From Dethiosulfovibrio peptidovorans (GTDB taxonomy: Bacteria; Synergistota; Synergistia; Synergistales; Dethiosulfovibrionaceae): 64,000 nt of DNA. Shown in pieces: positions 15,871 to 24,141 of the stretch. Location of the stretch: NCBI GenBank assembly GCA_002748665.1, contig PDTB01000023.1, positions 1-64,000 of the forward strand, read 5' to 3'. A model generated the notes under the pieces. It was not told the origin of the DNA. It saw nothing but the letters and a program-made list of their open reading frames with translations, and made no database searches. A program made the position numbers and the translations under genes. Positions within the stretch are counted from its first letter, which is position 1; each line of letters opens with the position of its first letter.

Positions 15871-15891
15871 ACCTTGTGTGGAACAGTGAGT

Positions 15892-15919
15892 ATTATAGCA
15901 AGAAAAACGAGAAGGCCAA
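15892..15919 (-). promoter_or_regulatory. promoter of tRNA-Ser
   Basis: On the minus strand a perfect TATAAT (15892-15897) has TTGGCC 16 bp upstream (15914-15919). It ends 21 bp before the tRNA. Confidence 0.6.
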
Positions 15920-15960
15920 GGGGGTATGGAGCTATAATTGACACAAAAGGAGGACGCGAT

Positions 15961-16395
15961 GTGAGCAGGCAAGAAGATCGGAGTATGACGAATCACGTGA
16001 CGGTCTTTCGGGTTCGATACGCTGAGACGGATCAGATGGGTATTGCCCATCATGGTACCTACCTGACCTGGTTTGAAATGGGACGATCAGGTCTCTGTAG
16101 AGACTGGGGCAAACCGTATGCGCGTTGGGAGGCAGAGGGGATTTTTCTGCCTGTGGTAGAGGCCTCATGCCGCTATAAATCACCGGCCCGGTATGACGAG
16201 GAACTGGCGCTTCATACCCAGGTGGAGCAGGTCAAGCCTCACTCGGTAACGTTCCGGTACCGTTTGTTTTGTGGGGGCCGTCTTCTCGCTGAGGGCCGAA
16301 CCCGTCATGCCTTTACCGATCCCGAGGGGCGGTTGATTCGTCAAGGACATCCTTTGATTCAATGGCTTCGAGAACGCTCAGCAGAGGGACTATAG
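15961..16395 (+). CDS. acyl-CoA thioesterase, YbgC/FadM (4HBT hotdog) family
   Basis: The 144-residue product carries the hotdog-fold signature FRVRYAETDQMGIAHHGTYL, in which the Asp of YAETDQMG is the usual catalytic residue. Then follow LTWFEMGRSGL, LPVVEASCRYKSPARYDEEL and a C-terminal LLAEGRTRHAFTDPEGRL. These enzymes hydrolyse acyl-CoA thioesters in the cytoplasm. A GTG start at 15961 is preferred over ATG 15985 because AAAGGAGG lies 7 bases before it. It heads the long + strand block. Chain-length preference cannot be read. Confidence 0.85.
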   Translation: MSRQEDRSMTNHVTVFRVRYAETDQMGIAHHGTYLTWFEMGRSGLCRDWGKPYARWEAEGIFLPVVEASCRYKSPARYDEELALHTQVEQVKPHSVTFRYRLFCGGRLLAEGRTRHAFTDPEGRLIRQGHPLIQWLRERSAEGL

Positions 16396-16499
16396 GAGCT
16401 CCATAGAAGGAGGGGGGGAGGGCATGTTCAGATATATGTGCTCAAGATATGACGATTTATACGTGCCGTTTCCCCACGGGATTCTACGATTGGCGTATC

Positions 16500-16970
16500 A
16501 TGTGGCGGCGAGCTGATATCCAAAGAGGCAGGGGGTTCACGTTGATGGAGCTCCTCTGTATTGTACTTGTCATTTCGAGCATGATGGGGGTAGTGGGTGT
16601 CGTTTTATCCTCCGACAGCTGGCAGCGATCCGAGGCGGAATATGAAGCAAGACGACTCACTCGGTGGTTGACGAATCGCTATTGGCAGTCCATCATGTAC
16701 ACTAGACCCTTTTTCCTGACTGTCGGACGTACGAACAACAAACTCATCTTGCTGACGTGGCTCGATCCCGTTGAAAAGGAGAAATTTCAAGTTCAAGAGT
16801 GTTACGCTTGTCGTCTTGGTTCTGGGATGCTGGCCATGTATCAGCCCTTGTACCGAACCCTCACTCCCGGGATGACTATCGAGATCCGCTCTGATATGGT
16901 CGCTGCTCCTTGGGGTAAGATTGTTCTGCCAGTCAAGGGGTATCCGTATCTAGAGTGGTATGCTCATTGA
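16500..16970 (+). CDS. type II/IV pseudopilin-like protein (GspH/FimT type)
   Basis: The 156-residue product has a prepilin leader ending in RGRG and the N-methylation motif GFTLMELLCIVLVISSMMGV, including the conserved Glu five residues after the cut. The long hydrophobic helix is followed by a mainly beta C-terminal domain, as in minor pseudopilins. It is the only pilin-type gene here; no assembly ATPase or platform gene is near. The start is uncertain: ATG 16500 gives a 13-residue leader, and an in-frame ATG at 16449 gives a long one. Neither has a ribosome binding site. A strong GGAGGGGGGGAGGG instead precedes an ATG at 16424 in another frame that closes after 30 codons. The gene overlaps lepB by 11 bases. 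Confidence 0.7.
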   Translation: MWRRADIQRGRGFTLMELLCIVLVISSMMGVVGVVLSSDSWQRSEAEYEARRLTRWLTNRYWQSIMYTRPFFLTVGRTNNKLILLTWLDPVEKEKFQVQECYACRLGSGMLAMYQPLYRTLTPGMTIEIRSDMVAAPWGKIVLPVKGYPYLEWYAH

Positions 16971-17526
16971 GCTGTGGGAGAAGGGTACTTTTTTATGGAG
17001 GTCTTTGTACGTTATGGTAGCAAAACCGTGGTGGCGAGAGACTATAGAGACGGTCCTCTGGGCTGTCGTTTTGGCATTGATCATTCGGACCTTTGTGATT
17101 CAGGCCTTCTGGATTCCCAGCGGTTCCATGATACCGACGCTTCTTCCCGGTGATCGGGTGTTGGTGTGTAAGTTCTGGTACGCTATTCAACCTCCCAAGC
17201 GGGGACAGATATTTGTTTTTAAGTATCCTGTGGATCCCAAGAGGGACTTCGTGAAACGGATTATCGGTCTTCCTGGTGATACTCTGGAGATTCGTCAGGG
17301 TACTGTCTATCTCAATGGCGAACCTCAAAAGGAGCCGTATGTGGCCTTTCCCGATGCCTACACGATGGAGCCGGTGACCGTGCCGGACGACTCGTTCTTC
17401 GCCATGGGGGATAACCGCCCGAACTCACAGGACAGCCGATTCTGGGGTTTTGTGCCGAGGAAAAATATCCGAGGGCCGGCTTTTTTTCGATATTGGCCCA
17501 TCAAGCGGATAGGCCTTCTTGAGTGA
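16960..17526 (+). CDS. lepB: signal peptidase I
   Basis: The 188-residue product has one N-terminal membrane helix (about residues 28-50) followed by all S26 boxes: box B PSGSMIPTLLPGD with the catalytic Ser, box C DRVLVCKFWY, box D KRIIGLPGD with the general-base Lys, and box E GDNRPNSQDSRFWG. It removes signal peptides from secreted proteins at the outer face of the cytoplasmic membrane. Length and single anchor match the short Gram-positive-type enzymes. It overlaps the genes on either side, which indicates translational coupling. Confidence 0.95.
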   Translation: MLIELWEKGTFLWRSLYVMVAKPWWRETIETVLWAVVLALIIRTFVIQAFWIPSGSMIPTLLPGDRVLVCKFWYAIQPPKRGQIFVFKYPVDPKRDFVKRIIGLPGDTLEIRQGTVYLNGEPQKEPYVAFPDAYTMEPVTVPDDSFFAMGDNRPNSQDSRFWGFVPRKNIRGPAFFRYWPIKRIGLLE

Positions 17527-18350
17527 TGACGGGGCGGACTGTCTGGTTCCCCGGCCATATGGCTAAGGGAACCCGAGCCTTGGAGGATGTGGCCCGAAAG
17601 CTGGACTTGATTCTGGAGGTTCGTGATGCTCGGGCTCCCGAGGTTACGGCGTCTCCTTTGAGCACCGTCCTTTCCCAAATCTGTCCTGTGTGGAAAGTCC
17701 TTACAAAGAGAGACCTGGCTGATCGGAAAGTGACCTCGTCGTGGGTGAGCACGTATCGACAGGGCAAGAGTCGTGCCTGGGCTGTGAATCTGCTGCGGGG
17801 GGCTGTCGACGATCTCAGGAAGGAACTCGCTAAGGAGCGACCGGCTCACAGGGAGCTTCGTCTGGCGGTGGTAGGGATTCCTAACGTGGGCAAGTCGGCC
17901 TTGCTCAACTGTCTGGTTGGGAAAAAATCGGCCCCAGTCGGGGGAGTCCCGGGAGTGACAAAAGGCGTCTCCTGGTACAAGGGCAAGGGCTTTTTGGTGG
18001 TGGACTCTCCGGGGATTTTGGATCCTAGATCAGGGGAACATATTCAAAAAACTCTGGCCTGGCTTGGCTGCTCTAAAGTCGAGGTCATCGGTGGCTATGA
18101 GGAGGTGGCAGCTCGACTGATCGCCTTTCTCGTCGAGAAGGAGTTTTGGGGTCTCGTGGAGACGGTCTGGGGTATGAAACCGTTGTATGATCCATACGAG
18201 ACGCTGGAGGCGCTTGGGCGTCGTCTCGGCTGCCTTCTGCCCGGAGATCGGGTGGATCGTACTCTGGCAGGTCGCCGATTCCTTGACAGCTTTTCCTCGG
18301 GGAAGCTGGGCACCCTGTCTTTGGAGCGCCCCGGGGATGTTATTCAATGA
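17526..18350 (+). CDS. rbgA: ribosome biogenesis GTPase YlqF/RbgA
   Basis: The 274-residue product is a circularly permuted GTPase: WFPGHMAKGTRAL at the N-terminus, G4 motif LTKRD, then G1 VVGIPNVGKSALLN, a G2 region GGVPGVTKGV and G3 DSPGIL. This order (G4 before G1) defines the YlqF/RbgA family, which acts late in 50S subunit assembly. A C-terminal helical domain of about 90 residues follows. The ATG overlaps the lepB stop (TGATG). It is followed by rnhB, as in Bacillus. Confidence 0.9.
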   Translation: MTGRTVWFPGHMAKGTRALEDVARKLDLILEVRDARAPEVTASPLSTVLSQICPVWKVLTKRDLADRKVTSSWVSTYRQGKSRAWAVNLLRGAVDDLRKELAKERPAHRELRLAVVGIPNVGKSALLNCLVGKKSAPVGGVPGVTKGVSWYKGKGFLVVDSPGILDPRSGEHIQKTLAWLGCSKVEVIGGYEEVAARLIAFLVEKEFWGLVETVWGMKPLYDPYETLEALGRRLGCLLPGDRVDRTLAGRRFLDSFSSGKLGTLSLERPGDVIQ

Positions 18351-18928
18351 CGGTACCGGTATTTGCCGGGGTCGATGAGGCCGGGCGTGGTCCTATGGCC
18401 GGTCCCGTTGTCGCAGCAGCAGCAATCCTTACTGCTGAACAGGCAAGTGCCTTGAGCTCCCTGGGACTTCGAGACTCGAAAAAAATGACGTCTCGCAGTC
18501 GAGAGGCGGTTTTCAGTACAATAAAGGATATCGGCGTTATATGGACAGCGCAGGTTGCCTCGGTGGAGCGCATTGATAGGATGAACATCCTTTATGCGAC
18601 CTTATGGGCCATGAAAAAAGCCGTAGAAAGGCTCCCTCGGCGGTTTTTCGATGGGGTTTTGGTGGATGGAGATAAAGAAATTCCCGGTTTGAACCTTCCT
18701 CAGCAGGTCTGTCCTGGCGGTGACGACAAATACCCCCAGATATCGGCGGCTTCTGTGATCGCTAAGGTCCTTCGGGATGGGCTTATGGTGGCATTGGACA
18801 AAAAATACCCAAAATATGGCCTGGCTCAGCATAAGGGCTATGGCACCAAGGCCCACCGGCGTGCGTTGGAGCTCTATGGAGTGACAGCCATCCATCGTCG
18901 AAGTTTTCATTGGAGAACGCCCTCATGA
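18347..18928 (+). CDS. rnhB: ribonuclease HII
   Basis: The 193-residue product has the RNase HII signature FAGVDEAGRGPMAGPVVAAA with the adjacent Asp-Glu pair, LRDSKKMTSRSRE, the third acidic residue in VLVDGDKEIPG, and SAASVIAKVLRDGLM before the fourth Asp region. It cuts the RNA strand of RNA-DNA hybrids and removes single ribonucleotides from DNA. The C-terminal GYGTKAHRRAL motif is intact. It overlaps rbgA by four bases and the next gene also by four. Confidence 0.95.
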   Translation: MTVPVFAGVDEAGRGPMAGPVVAAAAILTAEQASALSSLGLRDSKKMTSRSREAVFSTIKDIGVIWTAQVASVERIDRMNILYATLWAMKKAVERLPRRFFDGVLVDGDKEIPGLNLPQQVCPGGDDKYPQISAASVIAKVLRDGLMVALDKKYPKYGLAQHKGYGTKAHRRALELYGVTAIHRRSFHWRTPS

Positions 18929-19965
18929 TCGACGGTATTGGGAACCCCAATAACATAGGCATAGGAACGGGACGAAGTCCCTTAGCGCCTCTTCCGCAAC
19001 AGGGACGGCCTAACCTTGCCGATCGCCCCATACCGGATGGTGCTGTGGTTCAAGGCCGGGTTCTCTCGGCTCAGGATGGCGTGTATATTGTTCAGATAGC
19101 AGGCCAGAACATGACGGCTCGATCCACGGTCCCCCTGTTTCAGGGACAGTATTTTCAGGCTGTGTGGGACACGAGAGGGGATGTCCCGCTGCTGCGGCTT
19201 CGAGTTGAGGATTCGGCTCTTTTGGGGCGGCTTCCCCAGAGTGATCGGGATGTGGCGGCTCTCCTGCTTGCCAAAGGGCTGCCCTTGACTGACTCCCTTA
19301 TCCTCGGTCTTCGACGGGAACTCCGTCGCTTTGGCGGAGACCTGAGGGCTATGGACTCCATGATAGAGCTTCTGGCCAGAGGCGAGCGGATCTCTTCTGA
19401 TCGGGTGGGGCTTCTTTCATGGTACCTGGCCATGACTCCGGGTGAGGTGGCCGAGCAATGGCGAAGAGTTCGTCGGGAGCTCAGGGAGAGAGGGCGTCGG
19501 GGGCAGGAGCCCCTGACATCTCTTCGGGAGATGAAGGAGGGAGACGACGAGATGGCTCGTTTTCTTCGGGCTCATGTTCTTGCCTCAAAACCTCCAAGAG
19601 AGCCCTTCGCTCATGCTGCTCTGGCCGGTGCGTGGTGGCCGCTGCCCAACGAGGATTCTCTGCCCGCTCGGGTTCGCTTTCATTCATCTCCCTCTACCCA
19701 TGGAGACCACCGGTTTTCACAGGTGTTTTTCAACATGGAGGGCGTCGCTTTGAGGTCTGTTGATGGGCAGATTGAAACCGACGGGCGAGCTCTAACTGTA
19801 GCGATCAGGGCGGAGGACATTCAGGGACAGAAATTTCTTCTGGATCAGCTATCCGAGCTTCAGGGAGAGTTGGAGAGTCTGGGGCTCTCTCTTCAATATC
19901 TTGGGGTTGATCTCCGCCAACGGGTCAAAACTCGTCGGTACCTTCGACTGGACGTGGAAGCATGA
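18925..19965 (+). CDS. FliK-like (YlqG-type) hypothetical protein
   Basis: The 346-residue product starts with a region rich in Gly, Pro and Arg, then a domain with GAVVQGRVLSAQDGVYIVQI and a C-terminal segment LRSVDGQIETDGRALTVAIR leading to a helical pair LDQLSELQGELESLGLSLQY. This C-terminal layout resembles the hook-length-control domain of FliK. The position between rnhB and the orphan FlhB C-domain is that of Bacillus ylqG. FliK proteins interact with the FlhB C-domain, so the pair probably work together, but sequence likeness to true FliK is weak. ATG 18925 overlaps the rnhB stop. Confidence 0.6.
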   Translation: MIDGIGNPNNIGIGTGRSPLAPLPQQGRPNLADRPIPDGAVVQGRVLSAQDGVYIVQIAGQNMTARSTVPLFQGQYFQAVWDTRGDVPLLRLRVEDSALLGRLPQSDRDVAALLLAKGLPLTDSLILGLRRELRRFGGDLRAMDSMIELLARGERISSDRVGLLSWYLAMTPGEVAEQWRRVRRELRERGRRGQEPLTSLREMKEGDDEMARFLRAHVLASKPPREPFAHAALAGAWWPLPNEDSLPARVRFHSSPSTHGDHRFSQVFFNMEGVALRSVDGQIETDGRALTVAIRAEDIQGQKFLLDQLSELQGELESLGLSLQYLGVDLRQRVKTRRYLRLDVEA

Positions 19966-20249
19966 GCAAAAGCAGGGAAAAGTGCCCCCAAGCCGCTGCT
20001 CTTCGGTATGATCAGGAGCAGGAGAGGGCTCCTCGTATTTTGGCTTCCGGGCAGGGGCCCGTGGCTGAACGCATCATGGATATAGCTAAAGAGGCCGATA
20101 TCCCCATTGTGGAAGATGCCGCATTAGTCACGGCCCTCTTGGCGTTGGATATAGGGGAGGAAATTCCTTTGGAACTGTACGAAGCAGTGGCTCGGGTTCT
20201 GGCTTTCATCTACAGGGTGGATGTAGCCAACAGACCTGATCAGCCCTGA
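19962..20249 (+). CDS. orphan FlhB C-terminal domain protein (YlqH/FlhX-like)
   Basis: The 95-residue product matches only the part of FlhB that lies after the autocleavage site: AALRYDQEQERAPRILASGQ at the start corresponds to IALQYDRGKMSAPVVLAKGK of the full FlhB at 56331. It continues with IAKEADIPIVEDAALVTALL, EIPLELYEAVARVLAFIY and no membrane region. In other bacteria such orphans (YlqH, FlhX) can interact with or replace the FlhB cytoplasmic domain in export switching; that role here is inferred. It overlaps the FliK-like gene by four bases, as in Bacillus ylqGH. Confidence 0.85.
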   Translation: MSKSREKCPQAAALRYDQEQERAPRILASGQGPVAERIMDIAKEADIPIVEDAALVTALLALDIGEEIPLELYEAVARVLAFIYRVDVANRPDQP

Positions 20250-20260
20250 GCTTTCGCCGT

Positions 20261-20629
20261 ATGGTGTCCCATCTGGAAAAAGGTCGTCGAGGCGAAGACC
20301 TGGCCTATCGATACATCCTGGGGCTGGGATGGCCTGTGTTGGGGCGGAATGTCCGATTTCGTTCAGGAGAGTTGGATTTGGTGGCTCGAGACGACGATAT
20401 AATGGTGGTGGTCGAAGTCCGATATCGGTCGGTGGCGGTGCTTATGCCGACTGAGGCAACGATAGGGCCGAGAAAAATGCGGCGATTGGTCAGGGCTGGA
20501 GCTACGTACATGAATCAAGTCGGCTGGGACGGATTCTGGCGTATTGATTTGGTTGCATTGACCGAACGACGGGGGCGGATTCAATTGGATCACTACAGGG
20601 ATATTACGGGAGGAGATGTGGTTTTGTGA
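20261..20629 (+). CDS. YraN/UPF0102 family nuclease-like protein
   Basis: The 122-residue product fits the UPF0102 family: KGRRGEDLAYRYILGLGWPV at the N-terminus, the nuclease-like core RFRSGELDLVARDDDIMVVV followed by EVRYRS, then IGPRKMRRLVRAGATYM and an FWRIDLVAL strand. The ELD...VVVEVR residues match a PD-(D/E)XK fold. The family is related to Holliday-junction resolvases, but its activity is not settled. Its usual genomic partners are rnhB and comM, as seen here. It overlaps comM by four bases. Confidence 0.85.
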   Translation: MVSHLEKGRRGEDLAYRYILGLGWPVLGRNVRFRSGELDLVARDDDIMVVVEVRYRSVAVLMPTEATIGPRKMRRLVRAGATYMNQVGWDGFWRIDLVALTERRGRIQLDHYRDITGGDVVL

Positions 20630-22125
20630 ACCCAGTGAGAGGAGTCACCCTTCGAGGGGTGGATGCCCTTGAAGTGGACGTAGAGGCAGAGATCGCTGGT
20701 GGGTTGTTCTCCATCTCTATCGTCGGCCTTCCAGATGCGTCGGTTCGAGAGTCGCGGGAGAGGGTCAGAGTGGCTCTTAAATCGGCGGGAGTTCCTCTCA
20801 AGGGGCGAATCTCCGTTAATCTGGCCCCGGCGGATCTCCCCAAAGAAGGTACTCTGCTGGATCTCCCAATCGCGGTTGTTTTGGCCCTTCGTTCTCAGGG
20901 TATCTCCATGAATACTCCTGCTCTGTTCATGGGAGAGTTGGCCTTGGATGGCCGAATTCGTCCTGTTCGGGGAGCCGTCCCGGCAGCCATACTTGCCAGA
21001 ACCATCGGGATACCTCTGTATGTTCCCGAAGGCAACGCTGCCCAGGTTGGCCTTGTTCCCGAGGTTCGGGCCTATAAGGTGACTCAATTGAAGGAGCTTT
21101 TAAGCCATCTCAGGGACGGGGCCCATCTGCCTGAAGTGAGGCCTACGGACCTCCGCAATGTCTCAGCTCCTGTGGATCCTGATTTTTGTCACGTTCGAGG
21201 TCAATCGGCAGCTAAGAGAGCCTTGGAGATCGCTTCAGCCGGACATCATAACATCCTCATGATTGGGGCACCCGGAAGTGGCAAGACCATGTTGGCGCGA
21301 GCTTTCAGGGGAATACTGCCGCCTTTGTCCGACGACGAGATCCTGGAGACTTTGCTCGTTCGAAGTACCTTGGGCCTGGACGAACATCCTGATCGCCAGC
21401 CACCCTTTCGGGTGATCCATCACACGGCCTCCACCGTAGCCGTGTGCGGTGGAGGTTCAGCTCTTCGCCCCGGGGAGATATCTCTGGCCCATCGAGGGGT
21501 TCTCTTCCTTGATGAATTCACCGAATTTCGACGAGACTTGGTCGAGGCCCTTCGTCAACCCTTGGAGGACGGAGTCATCACCGTCAGTCGGGCTGCTGGA
21601 ACGGCGGTGTATCCTTCTCGTGTGCTCTTGGTTTTAGCCGCAAATCCCTGTGCGTGTGGATGGTTTGGTGATCGCCTCAAAACCTGTAGCTGCTCGGCGG
21701 TGGAGCTTGAACGCTATCGTCGTCGCCTCTCTGGCCCCGTTATGGATCGAGTTGATCTCCACGTCTCGGTACCTCGCCTGGCTCCTGATGAGCTTGTCGG
21801 CTTTTCCCACGAGCCCGGAGAGTCCAGCCTCGTCGTTCGGGAGCGAGTATGTCGCGCTAGGGAGATCCAGAGGCAACGTTGGGAACCTTATGGATTTTGT
21901 TCCAACGCAGAGGTCCCTGAGACTATTCTTCGGGAACAGCTGAACCTGTCACAACAGGGACAACAGGTTCTAACCAAGATGGCTGAGCGACTCCGAATCT
22001 CGGGCAGAGGATTGGCTCGAGTTCTTCGGGTTGCTCGAACCATTGCCGATCTTCAAAAAGAGGGTGCCGTCCCAGCAGAGGCGGTGTACGAGGCTTTGGC
22101 GTATCGGGAGGCGATGACGTCATGA
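20626..22125 (+). CDS. comM: ComM/YifB family Mg-chelatase-like AAA+ ATPase
   Basis: The 499-residue product has the N-terminal Lon-like ChlI domain (VDVEAEIAGGLFSISIVGLP ... RISVNLAPADLPKEG) and a AAA+ core with Walker A IGAPGSGKTMLARAF at about residue 211, Walker B VLFLDEFTEF, and the FxLVAANPCACG-type sensor region (VLAANPCACGWFGD). The C-terminal helical part has RVARTIADLQ. ComM proteins are hexameric helicases that aid branch migration during natural transformation. The neighbour dprA supports this role. A GTG start overlaps yraN. Confidence 0.9.
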   Translation: MNPVRGVTLRGVDALEVDVEAEIAGGLFSISIVGLPDASVRESRERVRVALKSAGVPLKGRISVNLAPADLPKEGTLLDLPIAVVLALRSQGISMNTPALFMGELALDGRIRPVRGAVPAAILARTIGIPLYVPEGNAAQVGLVPEVRAYKVTQLKELLSHLRDGAHLPEVRPTDLRNVSAPVDPDFCHVRGQSAAKRALEIASAGHHNILMIGAPGSGKTMLARAFRGILPPLSDDEILETLLVRSTLGLDEHPDRQPPFRVIHHTASTVAVCGGGSALRPGEISLAHRGVLFLDEFTEFRRDLVEALRQPLEDGVITVSRAAGTAVYPSRVLLVLAANPCACGWFGDRLKTCSCSAVELERYRRRLSGPVMDRVDLHVSVPRLAPDELVGFSHEPGESSLVVRERVCRAREIQRQRWEPYGFCSNAEVPETILREQLNLSQQGQQVLTKMAERLRISGRGLARVLRVARTIADLQKEGAVPAEAVYEALAYREAMTS

Positions 22126-23201
22126 CTGAAAACGAAAGAGCTTTGCTGGTTTTAAACCGAGTGATCAGCTCACCGGGACGATGGCTTCGGGCTTTGAAGG
22201 AACGTACTCTCACTGCTGCCGATCTTTGGCGAGATAGAAGCAGTGCCCAGGCTTTGGGATTGAAGGACGAGACCTGGGAACGTGCTGCTTCTCTATTGGG
22301 CTCTCCTTGGCCTGAGGACGAGATACTCCGAGCTCAAGAGGCCCAAGCGAGGATCGTTTTTCAGGGAGATGAGAGTTATCCTGGGGCTCTCTTGGACTTG
22401 GAAGATCCGCCGGTGGTCCTCTACGTTCGAGGAAGCTGGCCTCTATCCTCCTTGGCTGTCGCTCTGGTAGGCACTCGTCGCTGTTCCCCCTATGGAGTTC
22501 AGGTTGCCGGGGCTTTAGGCAGAAAATTAGCCGAGGCTGGTGTCGTGGTGATCAGCGGTGGGGCCGTGGGGATCGACGGAGCTGCTCATTCTGGAGCTAT
22601 CGAAGGATCAGGGGTTACCGCAGCCATTCTGGGGACTGGTGTGGACCAGGTCTATCCTCGAAGTCACGAAGATCTGTTCTGGTCCATACTGGATTCTGGT
22701 GGTGCGCTCATCAGTCGATTCCCCATGGGTGTTGCCGGGACCCCATGGCATTTTCCCAAAAGAAACGGTATGATCGCTGCCTTGGCTCGGCACGTTGTGG
22801 TTGTGGAATCTCCTCTTCGGGGGGGGGCTATTATCACTGCTCGAGCGGCCGCCGAGATGGGGAGGGATGTCTGGGCTGTCCCGGGACAAGTAGGGCAAAC
22901 CGTCTCCGTAGGGTCCAACAAACTGCTCTTTGATGGGGCTCAGCCTCTCTGGGATCTGGATCAGTTTGTCTCTATTTTTGCCGAGACGTCGAGATCTGAA
23001 CAACTGGATTTGAGGGTGGACAAACAGATCTCCGAATCGCCTCTTCTGGAAGAACTCAGGCGATCCGGTGCTCTCACGGTGGACCAGCTGGCTCAAAATC
23101 TTGGTGTCGCTGTTCATGAGGTGACTGGGATCCTCGCCGAGCTTGAGGGGGATGGCTTGGCCTACCGATCCGGTCCTGGGCGATGGAGCGCCACACCGTA
23201 A
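22122..23201 (+). CDS. dprA: DNA processing protein DprA/Smf
   Basis: The 359-residue product has the extended Rossmann domain of DprA: YPGALLDLEDPPVVLYVRG, then VALVGTRRCSPYGVQVAGAL, VVISGGAVGIDGAAHSGAIE, the ILGTGVDQVYPRSH segment and ALARHVVVVESPLRGGAIIT. A C-terminal winged helix (SGALTVDQLAQNLGVAVHEV) is present. DprA loads RecA on incoming single-stranded DNA during transformation. Coupling with comM by a four-base overlap suggests a DNA uptake-processing module, although no com uptake genes lie in the window except the lone pseudopilin. Confidence 0.95.
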   Translation: MTENERALLVLNRVISSPGRWLRALKERTLTAADLWRDRSSAQALGLKDETWERAASLLGSPWPEDEILRAQEAQARIVFQGDESYPGALLDLEDPPVVLYVRGSWPLSSLAVALVGTRRCSPYGVQVAGALGRKLAEAGVVVISGGAVGIDGAAHSGAIEGSGVTAAILGTGVDQVYPRSHEDLFWSILDSGGALISRFPMGVAGTPWHFPKRNGMIAALARHVVVVESPLRGGAIITARAAAEMGRDVWAVPGQVGQTVSVGSNKLLFDGAQPLWDLDQFVSIFAETSRSEQLDLRVDKQISESPLLEELRRSGALTVDQLAQNLGVAVHEVTGILAELEGDGLAYRSGPGRWSATP

Positions 23202-23232
23202 AGGATTTTGTCGATAATGTAAGGAGGACCCT

Positions 23233-24060
23233 ATGGTTGTTGGGCAGGAGCATGATCTTCACATCTTCGTCGTCTCGGACTTCACCGGAGAGACGGCTCA
23301 CAGTGTCTCCTTGGCTGCTGCCAGGCAATTTCCTGATAAGAGAATAGCCTTTACCCGTCATCGCTATCTTAAAGATCTGGACTTGGCCCGTCAGGTATGC
23401 CAAGAGGCGAGGGACGCTGGGGGCATCATCGTCTGTACCCTGGTTGAGCACAGGATTCGCTCCTTCGTCCAACGGGAAGCTCGATGTCTCGGAGTGGCGG
23501 TGGTGGACATTTTCGGCCCTCTTATGGAGGTCTTCTCGGCTCAGTTGGGCATTGAACCCCTGGAGGAGCCCGGCCTTATGCACCAAATGGACGAGACCTA
23601 CTTCAAGCGTGTGAAGGCCATTGAATACTCCATCACGTGCGATGACGGGAGTAACCCTCATCTGCTCAACGAGGCTGATTTGGTGATCCTGGGCGTCTCC
23701 CGAACATGTAAAACCCCTCTGTCCATGTATCTGGCCAACAAGGGATATCGGACGGGCAACATCCCTCTTGTTCCAGAGCTGGAGCCGCCGGAACAACTTT
23801 TTCAGGTCCCGTCGAACAGAATTGTCGGGCTCATTATCGCTGCGGAAGCTCTGATGCAGATCCGGCGAGAACGCATCCAGATGTTGGGGCTGGACCCCGA
23901 CAAAGCGTCGTACGCTCAAAAGGATCGAGTGGAGAATGAGTTGAGATACGCTCGTTCGATTATGTCAAGAGTCGGAGCTACCGTCTTTGATGTGACCGGG
24001 CGAGCCATAGAGGAAACAGCCCAGGAGATTTTGGATTTGTTGAGGGCAAGTGAGGCCTGA
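23233..24060 (+). CDS. PEP synthase / PPDK regulatory protein (PSRP, DUF299)
   Basis: The 275-residue product has the family's N-terminus LHIFVVSDFTGETAHSVSLA and the P-loop-like GVSRTCKTPLSMYLA at about residue 155, then NKGYRTGNIPLVPE and a C-terminal GATVFDVTGRAIEETAQEI. Members are bifunctional: an ADP-dependent kinase that phosphorylates a Thr next to the catalytic His of the target enzyme, and a phosphorylase that removes the phosphate. The gene for the likely target, PEP synthase, follows directly. TAAGGAGG fixes the start. Confidence 0.9.
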   Translation: MVVGQEHDLHIFVVSDFTGETAHSVSLAAARQFPDKRIAFTRHRYLKDLDLARQVCQEARDAGGIIVCTLVEHRIRSFVQREARCLGVAVVDIFGPLMEVFSAQLGIEPLEEPGLMHQMDETYFKRVKAIEYSITCDDGSNPHLLNEADLVILGVSRTCKTPLSMYLANKGYRTGNIPLVPELEPPEQLFQVPSNRIVGLIIAAEALMQIRRERIQMLGLDPDKASYAQKDRVENELRYARSIMSRVGATVFDVTGRAIEETAQEILDLLRASEA

Positions 24061-24141
24061 TTGAGCGACGAGTCGAACCGGACTCAGGTGTGATCAGGAT
24101 GATAGCTAAAAACCCTTGATGAGAGGGGAGGAGGGTACATT

